A DNA stretch of 64,000 nt, from the NCBI RefSeq assembly GCF_000189755.2, contig NZ_KI912183.1:1800257-1864256 (forward strand). The letters are read 5' to 3'. This DNA comes from Desulfotomaculum nigrificans DSM 574. Lineage in GTDB: Bacteria; Bacillota; Desulfotomaculia; Desulfotomaculales; Desulfotomaculaceae. Shown piece by piece: positions 41,557 through 50,025 of this stretch. The stretch's first letter is position 1. The number at the start of each line of letters is the position of its first letter. The notes under the pieces are model-generated. The model saw only the letters and a list, made by a program, of their open reading frames with translations, did no database searches and was not told where the DNA came from. Both the position numbers and the translations under genes were made by a program.

Positions 41557-43893
41557 TTATTTGAAATCTACAAAACGTTTCAGCATAACTACGGCCTGAG
41601 CCCTGGTGGCGTTGGCCTGTGGTTCAAAGGCCACTTTATCGCCGCCTGCTGATATACCTTTAACAATACCGGAATTAATAGCTATGGCTACATTTTTTTG
41701 GGCCCAATCGCTTACCTTTGTACTATCAATGAAAGAACCTAATGAATTTGTATTCCCTTTGGTATTTTGAATATCCGGGTATTTGATTATCATGGCATTG
41801 GCAATCATGGCCGCCATCTGCTCCCGGGTAATCCTCGCATTGGGAGCAAAATGCCCTGCATCAGTCCCTTTAATAATGCCTGCTTCGTAAGCCCTGGCCA
41901 CACTGTCGTAAAACCAGTCACTGGGCTGTACATCCAAGAAGTTTATTGATGCGGCAGATTTGAGACCCATGATGCGTACCAGCATAGCGGCAAATTCCGC
42001 CCGGGTAATACTGGCTTCCGGGTTAAACTTGCCGGGTGCCACCCCTTTAACATAACCTAAATAGGCCATTGCATTGATGTCTGCAGATGCCCAGTACGTT
42101 GCCGGGACATCTGAAAAACCGGTTCCTGCTGAAGAAGTATTTACATTTTTAACCTCCGTAACAGCATATTTACTGAAATGATTGGTTTCAAATACGATGG
42201 TCCGGGAAGCAGCATCATATTTGCCCCCCATATCCTCCCAGTTATTTGTGGCTTCATTGAAATAGGAAACTGTCAGTTTCCCCTGGGCAGCCAGATCATG
42301 ATATTGGGCTGCTACAGGCAGGGCAATTTGCAGCTTGTCATCGAAGTTTGAAACCTTCTCCCCGTTAGCCGTCAGGTTAAAATCAAAGATCTGTCCCAGC
42401 AGTCGGAATGAAGACTTGTTGGCAGCTTCATTTGCGATGGCGTTTTCTTCATCTTGGGTAAGCGTTGTCGCAGTTATTTGCACATCACCCAGTTCTGCCA
42501 GCTTTTGAATAACTACCGGGGGCACATCTATTTGCACACCCTGTACCTGAACTTCCAGCGGTTTGTCAGTTTTAGCAATGTCTTTTAACTGATTGGCATT
42601 TAATTCAACATAGTTGTCCGTGGTTGGGGCAGTCACAGTAACCTTACCGGCTGTGTCAGCATTATTGATGGCCTTGTCCAGGTCAGTGCTGCTTATATTG
42701 GTATTACTGCTACCGGTATTGGATGAGCCGGAAGAGCCACCAGAGCCACCTCCGGAAGAACTTCGGATCAAAATTACATTAACATTACTAACATTCTGGT
42801 CAGATACTGTAACATTTGTTGATGCATTTTGATACCCAGGTATAGTTACATTTAAGGTATACGTCCCGACAGGAAGCTGAATACTATAGGAACCGTCACT
42901 GCCGGTAGTTACCGGTGTGTACCCGTCCACGCTTACGCTCGCCCCGCTGATGGGGTTTTGATTGGTATCATATACTTTACCGGTCACGGCATAGGTGGCT
43001 TTGGTCAGGGTAATGTCATGAAGGTCCAGATTCGTTGAACCAACCTGAACTCCCCCGGGTTGGGCAAGGGGTAAATACCCGGTAGCTGATACATTCAGGT
43101 CATAAGTCAGATTGCCGGGCACATCCACATTGAATAAGCCGTAAACATCACTGGTTACAGACCTGCTGATGCTGTTCCCGGAAATGGTTACGTTGGCACC
43201 GTTTATGGGATTTGGTGTACCGGAGGTATTATCCACAACTCTCCCGCTAACGGTTACCTTGTCATCCACCTTATATAGTATCATATTGCCAGCCACCATG
43301 TTACCGGAAACAGTTACATGCATTGAACCGTCCTGGTATGTATCTTTAGTAAAATTTAAGGTATGGTCTCCGGCAGGAAGATAAATGGTATAGGCACCGT
43401 CGGCACCACTTAATACGGAAATGCAGTTTTTATTAGAAACTGTTACATTCTCAATGGGCTGGTTATTACGGTCATAAACATAACCGGTTATCGTATTAAG
43501 TGCAGGAAAATTTACATCAACATTTGTTGTATTGCCATTAGAAACCTGTACCGGGTCAGGTACGACGTGGTGAAACCCCTGGCTGGTTACATCCAACTCG
43601 TAACTGCCGGCGGGAATGTTAGTAAATGTGTAGCTAAAAGATCCATCACCATTACTGGTAATTCCATTGCCTAACGTACCGGAATATACATTAGAACTAA
43701 CTGTATTATCAGTTAAGGTTACGGTAATAGATTCTCCCACAGCACCATAGACAGTGCCATAAACAGAACCACCCACATTTGGGTCGGGTGACGGGTTTTG
43801 GTCCGCGGCAAAAGCAGTAATTGGCAAATAGCAAACAATCAAAGCTACCACCAGCAAACATGCAAGTAATTTGGTAATATCCTTTTTTCTCAT
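41557..43893 (-). CDS. Large surface protein: carboxypeptidase-like repeats plus three SLH domains
   Basis: 778 residues. A signal peptide (1-30) is followed by four CarboxypepD_reg-like beta-sandwich repeats (about 40-375; typical pieces are GYVYDRNNQPIENVTVSN and GKVYDTNQNPISGASVSV). A Gly/Ser linker (about 377-395) leads to a beta-rich region (to about 590) and three SLH domains (about 595-778) with TRAEFAAMLVRIM and TREQMAAMIANAM. It should be anchored to secondary wall polymer as an adhesin or S-layer-associated protein. The gene is monocistronic. Confidence 0.87.
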   Translation of the reverse strand: MRKKDITKLLACLLVVALIVCYLPITAFAADQNPSPDPNVGGSVYGTVYGAVGESITVTLTDNTVSSNVYSGTLGNGITSNGDGSFSYTFTNIPAGSYELDVTSQGFHHVVPDPVQVSNGNTTNVDVNFPALNTITGYVYDRNNQPIENVTVSNKNCISVLSGADGAYTIYLPAGDHTLNFTKDTYQDGSMHVTVSGNMVAGNMILYKVDDKVTVSGRVVDNTSGTPNPINGANVTISGNSISRSVTSDVYGLFNVDVPGNLTYDLNVSATGYLPLAQPGGVQVGSTNLDLHDITLTKATYAVTGKVYDTNQNPISGASVSVDGYTPVTTGSDGSYSIQLPVGTYTLNVTIPGYQNASTNVTVSDQNVSNVNVILIRSSSGGGSGGSSGSSNTGSSNTNISSTDLDKAINNADTAGKVTVTAPTTDNYVELNANQLKDIAKTDKPLEVQVQGVQIDVPPVVIQKLAELGDVQITATTLTQDEENAIANEAANKSSFRLLGQIFDFNLTANGEKVSNFDDKLQIALPVAAQYHDLAAQGKLTVSYFNEATNNWEDMGGKYDAASRTIVFETNHFSKYAVTEVKNVNTSSAGTGFSDVPATYWASADINAMAYLGYVKGVAPGKFNPEASITRAEFAAMLVRIMGLKSAASINFLDVQPSDWFYDSVARAYEAGIIKGTDAGHFAPNARITREQMAAMIANAMIIKYPDIQNTKGNTNSLGSFIDSTKVSDWAQKNVAIAINSGIVKGISAGGDKVAFEPQANATRAQAVVMLKRFVDFK

Positions 43894-44185
43894 CTAACCT
43901 TAAGCTCCTCCTTTGTTTAAAATACTAAAATTAATTGGCGTACCAGGTAACTGCTGTTTGCCCACCCCCAGATGAAACGTTAGTTAAAAAAAACCTGTAG
44001 CAAAACAGTTTATACCGCACATGACAAATCACCCCTTACATACTAATTTTTGACATACTATAAGTGCCTACCACACCTATTCGCCAAGTACTTCGTTATA
44101 TAGGTAAAATTTTAGGTGGGTCACATTTAGATTTTGATAATAAAAACAAAAAAGGTTTAACAAATACTGGTCATATAAACAAACT

Positions 44186-44228
44186 GAAAAAGAATGGCTT
44201 CGGGTTAATCCCTTAGCCATTCTTTTTC
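44186..44228. terminator. Terminator-like hairpin in the SLH-FTR1 spacer
   Basis: GAAAAAGAATGGCT (44186-44199) pairs with AGCCATTCTTTTTC (44215-44228). It lies directly downstream of the YVTN remnant on the minus strand, and may be its old terminator. The stretch 43894-44185 holds nothing recognisable. Confidence 0.75.
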
Positions 44229-44243
44229 TACTCTAACATAGAC

Positions 44244-44387
44244 TCATTTATTTAAGGTAAGTGATTCCGTTAGGCCGATTCCCCACCTTAATGTTTTTTC
44301 CACTTCGTTTTTTCCGGTGTCTATAACGGATACGGAATTGTCATAAATGTTGGTAATATAGGCAAATTTGTGTGTAAAAACCATCAT
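44244..44387 (-). pseudogene. YVTN beta-propeller protein remnant
   Basis: The last 47 codons contain FAYITNIYDNSVSVIDTGKN and VEKTLRWGIG, one typical blade of a YVTN-type beta-propeller surface protein. Only one blade remains, and sequence identity stops just upstream of 44387. It has no ribosome site. Confidence 0.6.
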
Positions 44388-44522
44388 CGAGGCTGCGCTG
44401 GCGCGCCACCGCCATCACGATAAAGGAGACTAGGACTTTAATGTCTAGTTATTTAGCTTCTCCCCGGGGAGTCAAGTATTTGGTTTATGGTATTTTATGG
44501 AATCATACAGTATTTTTAATAA

Positions 44523-44567
44523 AAAAACAGCTAGCTAATCCTTAATTGGGATTTTCTAGCTGTTTTT
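44523..44567. terminator. Hairpin upstream of the FTR1 promoter
   Basis: AAAAACAGCTAG (44523-44534) pairs with CTAGCTGTTTTT (44556-44567), with an inner AATCC/GGGATT stem. It insulates the iron locus from the left. Confidence 0.75.
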
Positions 44568-44602
44568 GCTTGACTGGTATTTACAACCTTATTTTTAAAG
44601 CA

Positions 44603-44631
44603 TTGTGTTTGGTATAAAACTGTCTTATAAT
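44603..44631 (+). promoter_or_regulatory. Promoter of the FTR1 operon
   Basis: TTGTGT (44603-44608), 17-bp spacer, perfect TATAAT (44626-44631), immediately followed by the Fur box. Confidence 0.68.
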
Positions 44632-44642
44632 ACAAATGCATT

Positions 44643-44661
44643 AATAATGATAATCATTTTC
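44643..44661. promoter_or_regulatory. Fur box
   Basis: AATAATGATAATCATTTTC matches 17 of 19 positions of the classical Fur box GATAATGATAATCATTATC. It covers the region just after the -10, so iron-loaded Fur would block transcription. Confidence 0.85.
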
Positions 44662-44689
44662 AACAACTTGAAGAAAGGAGGGTGTGTCA

Positions 44690-46147
44690 ATGAGAAGGGT
44701 AAGTTTGATATTGATCATGGCATTGATCATTTTACAAAGCCTGTCTTTATCTGTGCTGGCCTCTGATGTGCAGTCAGACTTGTCTAAAAGCAATGAATTT
44801 GTACTCCGGGCAATTGAAAGTGTGAAAGCCGGAGACATCACCGGGGCTAAAAACTCTTACGAGACATTTAACAAAGGATGGCTTTCGCTGGAGGACGGTG
44901 TCAAGGAACAATCCAGGCAGGCCTACGGGGACATCGAAAATAAAATGGGAATGGTACAATTTTACCTTTCTCAAAATCTTGTACAAACCGAAAAGTTACT
45001 TCAAGCATTACAGGAATTAAACCAGGTAAACCAGGACTTTATTCAAGGTAAATACAAGGGGGGAGAAACGAACAAAGATTCTAAAACCGTTACCATTAAA
45101 GATTTAGTTCTTCTTTTGGAAAGGGCCAGGGAACAAATCCGTAAAGGGGACATGACGGGAGCCATTAAAACCATCAATTCCTTTAGTGCTTCGTGGTTAG
45201 AGGTTGAAGGAATTGTCTTAACCAAATCACAAAAAATTTATCATGACGCGGAAAAGGACATGGTCACCGCAAAGGCTTACCTGGCGGAGAATCAGGCAGA
45301 CAAAGCCATCAAGACCGTTGACCGCATGCATGGGTATCTATCACCCCTTGCCGGTGAGACTTCCTACACAATGGTGGATGTAATTACCATCATTTTGCGT
45401 GAGGGATTGGAAGCACTGCTGGTGGTGATAGCACTCTTGGGGTTTCTAAAGAAATCCGGTCATGAAGACAAAAAAACATGGATTTATGCCGGGGTTGTCA
45501 CCGGTTTGGCAGTCAGCGTGGTTATGGCTGTAATGGTAAAAATGCTGTTTTCATCCGGGACCTTTGGTAATAATAACTTCCTGATTTCCGGGTGGACCGG
45601 TCTATTTGCCGCTGTGATGTTGATTTATGTCAGTTATTGGCTGCACAGTAAATCCAGTGCGTCAGAATGGCAAAGCTATCTTAAAAACAAAGGAACCCGG
45701 GCACTGGCAACCGGAAGCTTGTTCTCGCTGGGATTATTGGCCTTCCTGGCTGTATTTAGGGAAGGGACAGAGACTGTTTTATTTTACATAGGAATGGCAT
45801 CATCCATCAGTCTGGCCAATCTAATAATGGGTATTGGACTGGGCAGTGCGATCCTGGTGGTTGTGGCATTGCTTGTGATAAAGGCTGGCTTGCGAATTCC
45901 CATGAGACCGTTTTTTATGCTCTCCAGCTTACTGGTCTTTTACCTGGGACTAAAATTTACAGGCATGGGCATTAACGGTTTACAACTGGCCGGTGTCCTG
46001 CCTGCCACTACCAGTGAGGCTTTACCCACTGTCTCGTGGTTAGCGGTGTACCCGTCCTGGGAGAGTACTATTCCGCAATTAACTCTTATCGCCGGTGCAA
46101 TAATCATGGTCTTAAAAGATCGAATTAAGTTAAAACAAATTCATTAA
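44690..46147 (+). CDS. FTR1-family iron permease
   Basis: 485 residues from the ATG at 44690 (AAAGGAGGG upstream). A signal or first helix (about 5-24) precedes two repeats of an external helical domain (about 25-115 and 130-215), followed by the seven-helix FTR1 permease (about 225-480). Both iron-binding motifs are present: REGLEALLVV near 241 and REGTETVLFY near 358. It takes up iron, probably Fe(III)/Fe(II) with an external partner. Fur control from the box at 44643 fits this role. Confidence 0.92.
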   Translation: MRRVSLILIMALIILQSLSLSVLASDVQSDLSKSNEFVLRAIESVKAGDITGAKNSYETFNKGWLSLEDGVKEQSRQAYGDIENKMGMVQFYLSQNLVQTEKLLQALQELNQVNQDFIQGKYKGGETNKDSKTVTIKDLVLLLERAREQIRKGDMTGAIKTINSFSASWLEVEGIVLTKSQKIYHDAEKDMVTAKAYLAENQADKAIKTVDRMHGYLSPLAGETSYTMVDVITIILREGLEALLVVIALLGFLKKSGHEDKKTWIYAGVVTGLAVSVVMAVMVKMLFSSGTFGNNNFLISGWTGLFAAVMLIYVSYWLHSKSSASEWQSYLKNKGTRALATGSLFSLGLLAFLAVFREGTETVLFYIGMASSISLANLIMGIGLGSAILVVVALLVIKAGLRIPMRPFFMLSSLLVFYLGLKFTGMGINGLQLAGVLPATTSEALPTVSWLAVYPSWESTIPQLTLIAGAIIMVLKDRIKLKQIH

Positions 46148-46169
46148 ATAGTATTAGGAGGAGAATAAA

Positions 46170-46607
46170 ATGATATCATTGAAAAACATTTTAGTGGTCA
46201 GTGCGCTGGTAGCATCTCTGGCTGTCAGCGGTTGCGGTACTGCAAAGCCGGCAGAACAAGGGACTGCTCAACCCAAGCCGCAAACGGCCACCACGGAAAC
46301 CAAACAGCAAACCTTGTCGATTTCCCAGGGGACTCAAAACATGAGAGATGTCTTGAAGGAAATGAAAAATGAACTGGCTAACAAAGACGAAGCAAAAGTG
46401 ATTAAGGTGTCAGAAAAACTGGAAGAGAATTGGAAAATTTTCGAAGATAGCGTTAAGGATAAATCACCGGACCTTTATGAAAAGGTTGAAAAACCCTTAG
46501 GCGCCATCCAGGCAGGTGTAAAGGTAAAACCACTGGATGCCAAGACATTAACTGCCTCCATCGATGAACTGGATAAGACTTTAGCCAAGGTGCAGGAATT
46601 AAAATAA
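46170..46607 (+). CDS. Lipoprotein related to the external domain of the FTR1 permease
   Basis: 145 residues. A lipobox LAVSGC near residue 21 predicts a lipid anchor. After a Lys/Thr/Gln linker the helical domain with NWKIFEDSVKDKSPDLYEKV resembles each external repeat of the FTR1 protein (GWLSLEDGVKEQSRQAYGDI), so it is probably a free copy of that domain. It may present iron to the permease. It lies 22 bp after the permease gene, with GGAGGAG upstream. Confidence 0.75.
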   Translation: MISLKNILVVSALVASLAVSGCGTAKPAEQGTAQPKPQTATTETKQQTLSISQGTQNMRDVLKEMKNELANKDEAKVIKVSEKLEENWKIFEDSVKDKSPDLYEKVEKPLGAIQAGVKVKPLDAKTLTASIDELDKTLAKVQELK

Positions 46608-46627
46608 GGTAAGGAGAACACTCTTTC

Positions 46628-46661
46628 AGGAAGCCACAGGCCATAGGACCTGTAGCTTCCT
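46628..46661 (+). terminator. Terminator of the iron operon
   Basis: AGGAAGCCACAGG pairs with CCTGTAGCTTCCT with one mismatch, followed by TTATTT. Confidence 0.75.
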
Positions 46662-46792
46662 TTATTTAAGGTAGTCATTCATTCGTAATTCCTTCCTGGG
46701 GAAGCTTTCTATCCCTCCCGATGAACCAAACGGCTGACAGAGTTAACGCCACAAAACCTAAAACATAAGGGGCTAGCCGTTTAACTCCGCAT

Positions 46793-46945
46793 TTACCCGG
46801 GCCACTTCCAGGGCGGGGGCGGCAGTGTCACAGGATTCAACTGCTGGGCCATAAGCTCTCGCTTATGTTCCGGATGGTTTACCTTGCGCTTCACCGGCGT
46901 CAGCTTATGCTGTCCGTCCGGCCCGGAAAGGGTGTTACCCTTGCC
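46793..46945 (-). pseudogene. Unrecognised coding remnant
   Basis: A minus-strand frame without start reads GPDGQHKLTPVKRKVNHPEH and ends QLNPVTLPPPPWKWPG. Composition looks protein-coding, but I do not recognise the family. It lies in the 552-bp stretch between the iron operon and the integration scar and is probably debris of the integrated element. Confidence 0.25.
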
Positions 46946-47159
46946 TCGGTAGTTAACTTATGACAGCAGCCTTTCACAGCGTGTACTGCTGCCATAACGC
47001 AAACTTATGAGAATAGGGTTTTACCCTACACCTAACAATTCTTACGGTGAACCTGCCAGGAAACCAGGCTGTTCACCCCTTTCTTCTTTAGCTGTTTTAA
47101 TATTGCTTTCTTGACAGCAGACCACTGCTGCCAGTTATTTAACTTTCTAAAGCCTTCTT

Positions 47160-47348
47160 TTGCTTTCAGACGAACTTTTTTCTTCTGCATACTCCCATAA
47201 GGGGCGTCCTGCTACCGAAAAACAACTACAAGCTGCCCGGGCTTTTCAAAAGACTGAAGAATTTAAAACAGAGGCATCAAATATAGTTGCGCAAACAATC
47301 TTAGGTATTAATTCAAAACAGGAAGAAAAAATTTCAGGCGGGCAATAA
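47160..47348 (+). CDS. Truncated hypothetical protein next to the tRNA scar
   Basis: The 62-codon frame starts with TTG and includes AYSHKGRPATEKQLQAARAF and ends KQEEKISGGQ. It lacks a ribosome site. AYSHKG could be the end of a tyrosine integrase box (compare TYSHV), and the position beside a tRNA 3' end would suit an integrase tail, but the match is weak. Confidence 0.35.
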   Translation: MLSDELFSSAYSHKGRPATEKQLQAARAFQKTEEFKTEASNIVAQTILGINSKQEEKISGGQ

Positions 47349-47432
47349 AAGCCCGCCTTATTTTCTGACCATTTTGGCCTAATCAGGTATATATATTTTT
47401 AATTTTGGCAACGATTTGGCGACGTTTACAAG

Positions 47433-47463
47433 AAAACACCCTCCAGCGTTTAGAGGGTGTTTT
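47433..47463. terminator. Hairpin before the tRNA scar
   Basis: AAAACACCCTC and GAGGGTGTTTT, 11 bp perfect, CAGCGTTTA loop, tails for both strands. Confidence 0.75.
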
Positions 47464-47480
47464 CGGAAAGCCTTGATTTA

Positions 47481-47538
47481 TGGTGCCCGGAGCCGGGGTC
47501 GAACCGGCACGGGTATCGCTACCCGCAGGATTTTAAGT
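47481..47538 (-). other. 3' half of a tRNA-Leu (UAA-type): attachment-site scar
   Basis: On the minus strand the sequence runs from the anticodon loop CTTAAAA through the anticodon stem, a long variable arm (GCGGGTAGCGATACCCGT), the T arm with GGTTCGACCCC and the acceptor GCTCCGGGCACCA. The matching 5' half is absent: bases upstream of the loop do not pair. Duplicated tRNA 3' halves are the usual footprint left by tyrosine-integrase elements. Confidence 0.75.
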
Positions 47539-47576
47539 CGTAAGCGGCTTTATTCTGGGATGCGGTGGTAGCCTAT

Positions 47577-47605
47577 GAAGCCCGATAAATCAGGGCTTCT
47601 TTTTT
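47577..47605 (+). terminator. Terminator-like hairpin after the tRNA scar
   Basis: GAAGCCC (47577-47583) and GGGCTTC (47593-47599) with six following T. The other sequence in 47606-47872 holds no gene. Confidence 0.7.
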
Positions 47606-47872
47606 GCCCTATATTGAGAGGGTTAGGGGTTGCCAGCAGAGTTGGGAAGCAAATGGGAAGCATCTTGCCAGCAACAAAAATCCCGTGCATATTTAAAAAA
47701 CGTGTTTCCTTCTTATTATAGACTATTTCACAATAATAGTATTTTTAATATTACACCCGCCCCAACCGGGGCGGATTTGAACCTATTCTTTGTTTGATGG
47801 ATAGATATAAGCTGTGGCTTCGCCCCAGTAGACCCTATTAAGTAATTATGTTTTTATCTACCAGTAAAATTC

Positions 47873-49354
47873 TTAGAGATTACCTAATAGCCGTGACACA
47901 AGAGGATCAACACTATTTATTTCTACGTTAGATTTAGTAATAACATCTCCAAGTTTCTCTAATTCCGGTAAGCTCGGAAAAGGGATATTGTTTAATTCAA
48001 ACGCATTAAGCTGATTTGTCCCACTAATTATTCTAATATACCGTTCATAGTAAGAAGAATTTAATAAGGCATATATTCCTAGAAGGACTTTTTCGCTAAT
48101 ATCATCAGGGTATTGTAGATAGTTAATATGATTTTCAATACCCACAAAATCATAATCTGCCTGCCGGGTATATAAATTTACTTTTACTCTTTTCTTCCCT
48201 TCCCTACTCAATACCCTTTTTACAAGGATGTAGCTTTTATTAGGCAATAACCGTGGCTTGATAGCTTCTTCTGCTTCAATGTACTGGGGAAATTTTTTAG
48301 TATGTTTCGGCCAACTAATATATGTTTCGTTAAAATTACATGACCACAAAAGAGGAACAGTGCTTGGAGTTGAAGTTTCCCTTATGTATTTTTTAGTTCG
48401 GAAATCAACAATAGGACCAGTACAAAATTTCATTCCGAAATCGCTTAAAGTTTGTGGATATCCATCTATCTTTTTTACCAAATCTACATCACTTTGGCAC
48501 AGTGGAACCCGAATATAGGTTTTTTCATCTATAACAACCTGATTTTCAGCTTCAAAGTTATTAGTATTGGGTAAGTCATCAGAACTTTCTGATGAACTAA
48601 TTTTAATATGGTTGTTTTGGATACCTTTAACCAGCTTTACAATTATTATTTCCTGTATAATTTCACCATTGAATATTTTATATCTGGACTTAAAAAGGTG
48701 AATATAACTTATAGAAGCATTATTTAACATCCATAGACGAAACTTATTGAAATATTTTCCGCTCAAGAAGCTTCTTGGCAAAATAAATACTAACTCGCCA
48801 GAAGCCTTTAATAATCGAATGCTCATTGCGAGGAAAAGAAAGTATGCATTACATTGGCCAAAAATAATAGAACTCATTATGGTTGCTTCTTCAGCATCAT
48901 TTCTTAGTTTTTGATAGGGGGGATTTCCAATAATTATGTCATATTTAGGCTCACATTCCTCCGTCCAACAATCTTGATTATAAGAAATAAAATTTTCATT
49001 ATATATCTTATAAATCAAATGAACTTCCTTCTGACTACAAAACTCTTGGATCAGCCTTAAATTTTCCTCCAAAACTGGCAATAAACTCTCATCATTCTCA
49101 AATAAATCCACCGAAATATGTTTAACGAAAGATTCTTTGATAATCTTCTCTATTAATGCTAATGTTAGTAAACCTGTTCCAGCACCGGGGTCAAGAATTG
49201 AAATGGACTTATTGTGAATTTCAAACAACTCTGCCATAAAGGAACCCACTTTATATGGAGTTAAGAACTGACCCTTCATCTTTCTAATACTTTTTGGTGT
49301 CTTAGCGGTATACTCATTTGAGTTATTCAATACTTGTTTTATTACTTGTTGCAT
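47873..49354 (-). CDS. N6-adenine DNA methyltransferase (Eco57I-like)
   Basis: 493 residues. SAM motif I is DPGAGTGLLTLAL near residue 55, and the catalytic NPPYQKL is near residue 145. The C-terminal half is a target-recognition region ending with NSSYYERYIRIISGTNQLNA, as in Eco57I/TaqI-type enzymes. Gene start ATG has AAAGGA upstream. It follows the HEPN gene by 11 bp and completes a three-gene unit. It could modify host DNA, with the two other genes as the restricting part. Confidence 0.85.
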   Translation of the reverse strand: MQQVIKQVLNNSNEYTAKTPKSIRKMKGQFLTPYKVGSFMAELFEIHNKSISILDPGAGTGLLTLALIEKIIKESFVKHISVDLFENDESLLPVLEENLRLIQEFCSQKEVHLIYKIYNENFISYNQDCWTEECEPKYDIIIGNPPYQKLRNDAEEATIMSSIIFGQCNAYFLFLAMSIRLLKASGELVFILPRSFLSGKYFNKFRLWMLNNASISYIHLFKSRYKIFNGEIIQEIIIVKLVKGIQNNHIKISSSESSDDLPNTNNFEAENQVVIDEKTYIRVPLCQSDVDLVKKIDGYPQTLSDFGMKFCTGPIVDFRTKKYIRETSTPSTVPLLWSCNFNETYISWPKHTKKFPQYIEAEEAIKPRLLPNKSYILVKRVLSREGKKRVKVNLYTRQADYDFVGIENHINYLQYPDDISEKVLLGIYALLNSSYYERYIRIISGTNQLNAFELNNIPFPSLPELEKLGDVITKSNVEINSVDPLVSRLLGNL

Positions 49355-49365
49355 TCTATATTCCT

Positions 49366-50025
49366 TTAACTACTTTTACTTTTCAGATACAATTCATCCT
49401 CAGCTGCATTGAGAATAATATCCTTAAAATCTTCCATAATACCCATAATAATATCAAAGGTATCCATAAAATCATTTTTAGTTAAATTGGTTCTTTCTCC
49501 ATGTACTATCTCGTGTCGGTTTTTTAATAAGTTGAAGTCTATATAATTTCTCTTTGATTCAAAAGGTAGAAACTCTAACCCAATACTCTCCATTATCTCA
49601 CAGAGAACTTCAAAAGTAGGGTTTGATTCTGTAGAGATAATTCTATCATTATCACTATATTTAACAAAAAAGTGTTCCTCTTGTATTTGCTCTAGTTTCT
49701 CAAATAGACTCTTATGAACACTTACTTTTTCAGTCTTGCCACATTCGGTAAATTTTTTCTTTAATCTTAATACTAAAAAGTTATTTTTTATTTCCTTGCA
49801 AGGTACTTTTTTATAGGATACAAATACTACATAAAAATTTGACGCTAATCGTATAAAACCCTCAAAGTGTGCACATAAAAGAGCAATGCCGGCTCTAACC
49901 ATTACTGATTCATGCTCACCACTATTAATTATGTGTTTAAACTCTAGCAATTCTTTTTTTCTCCAAGATAAATCTTCATCAAGCTTATCTTGAAGTTTCT
50001 CAATCGTCTTAATTTTCATTTCCAA
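49366..50025 (-). CDS. MAE_28990/MAE_18760-like HEPN nuclease
   Basis: 219 residues, all-helical. The HEPN RNase motif R-x4-H is visible in LLKNRHEIVHGE near residues 172-183, and the N-terminal helix set with RAGIALLCAHFEGFIR is typical of the MAE_28990 family. Such HEPN proteins are candidate ribonuclease effectors in defence or toxin systems. Its ATG overlaps the end of the DUF262 gene by 17 bp, so translation is coupled. Confidence 0.8.
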   Translation of the reverse strand: MEMKIKTIEKLQDKLDEDLSWRKKELLEFKHIINSGEHESVMVRAGIALLCAHFEGFIRLASNFYVVFVSYKKVPCKEIKNNFLVLRLKKKFTECGKTEKVSVHKSLFEKLEQIQEEHFFVKYSDNDRIISTESNPTFEVLCEIMESIGLEFLPFESKRNYIDFNLLKNRHEIVHGERTNLTKNDFMDTFDIIMGIMEDFKDIILNAAEDELYLKSKSS

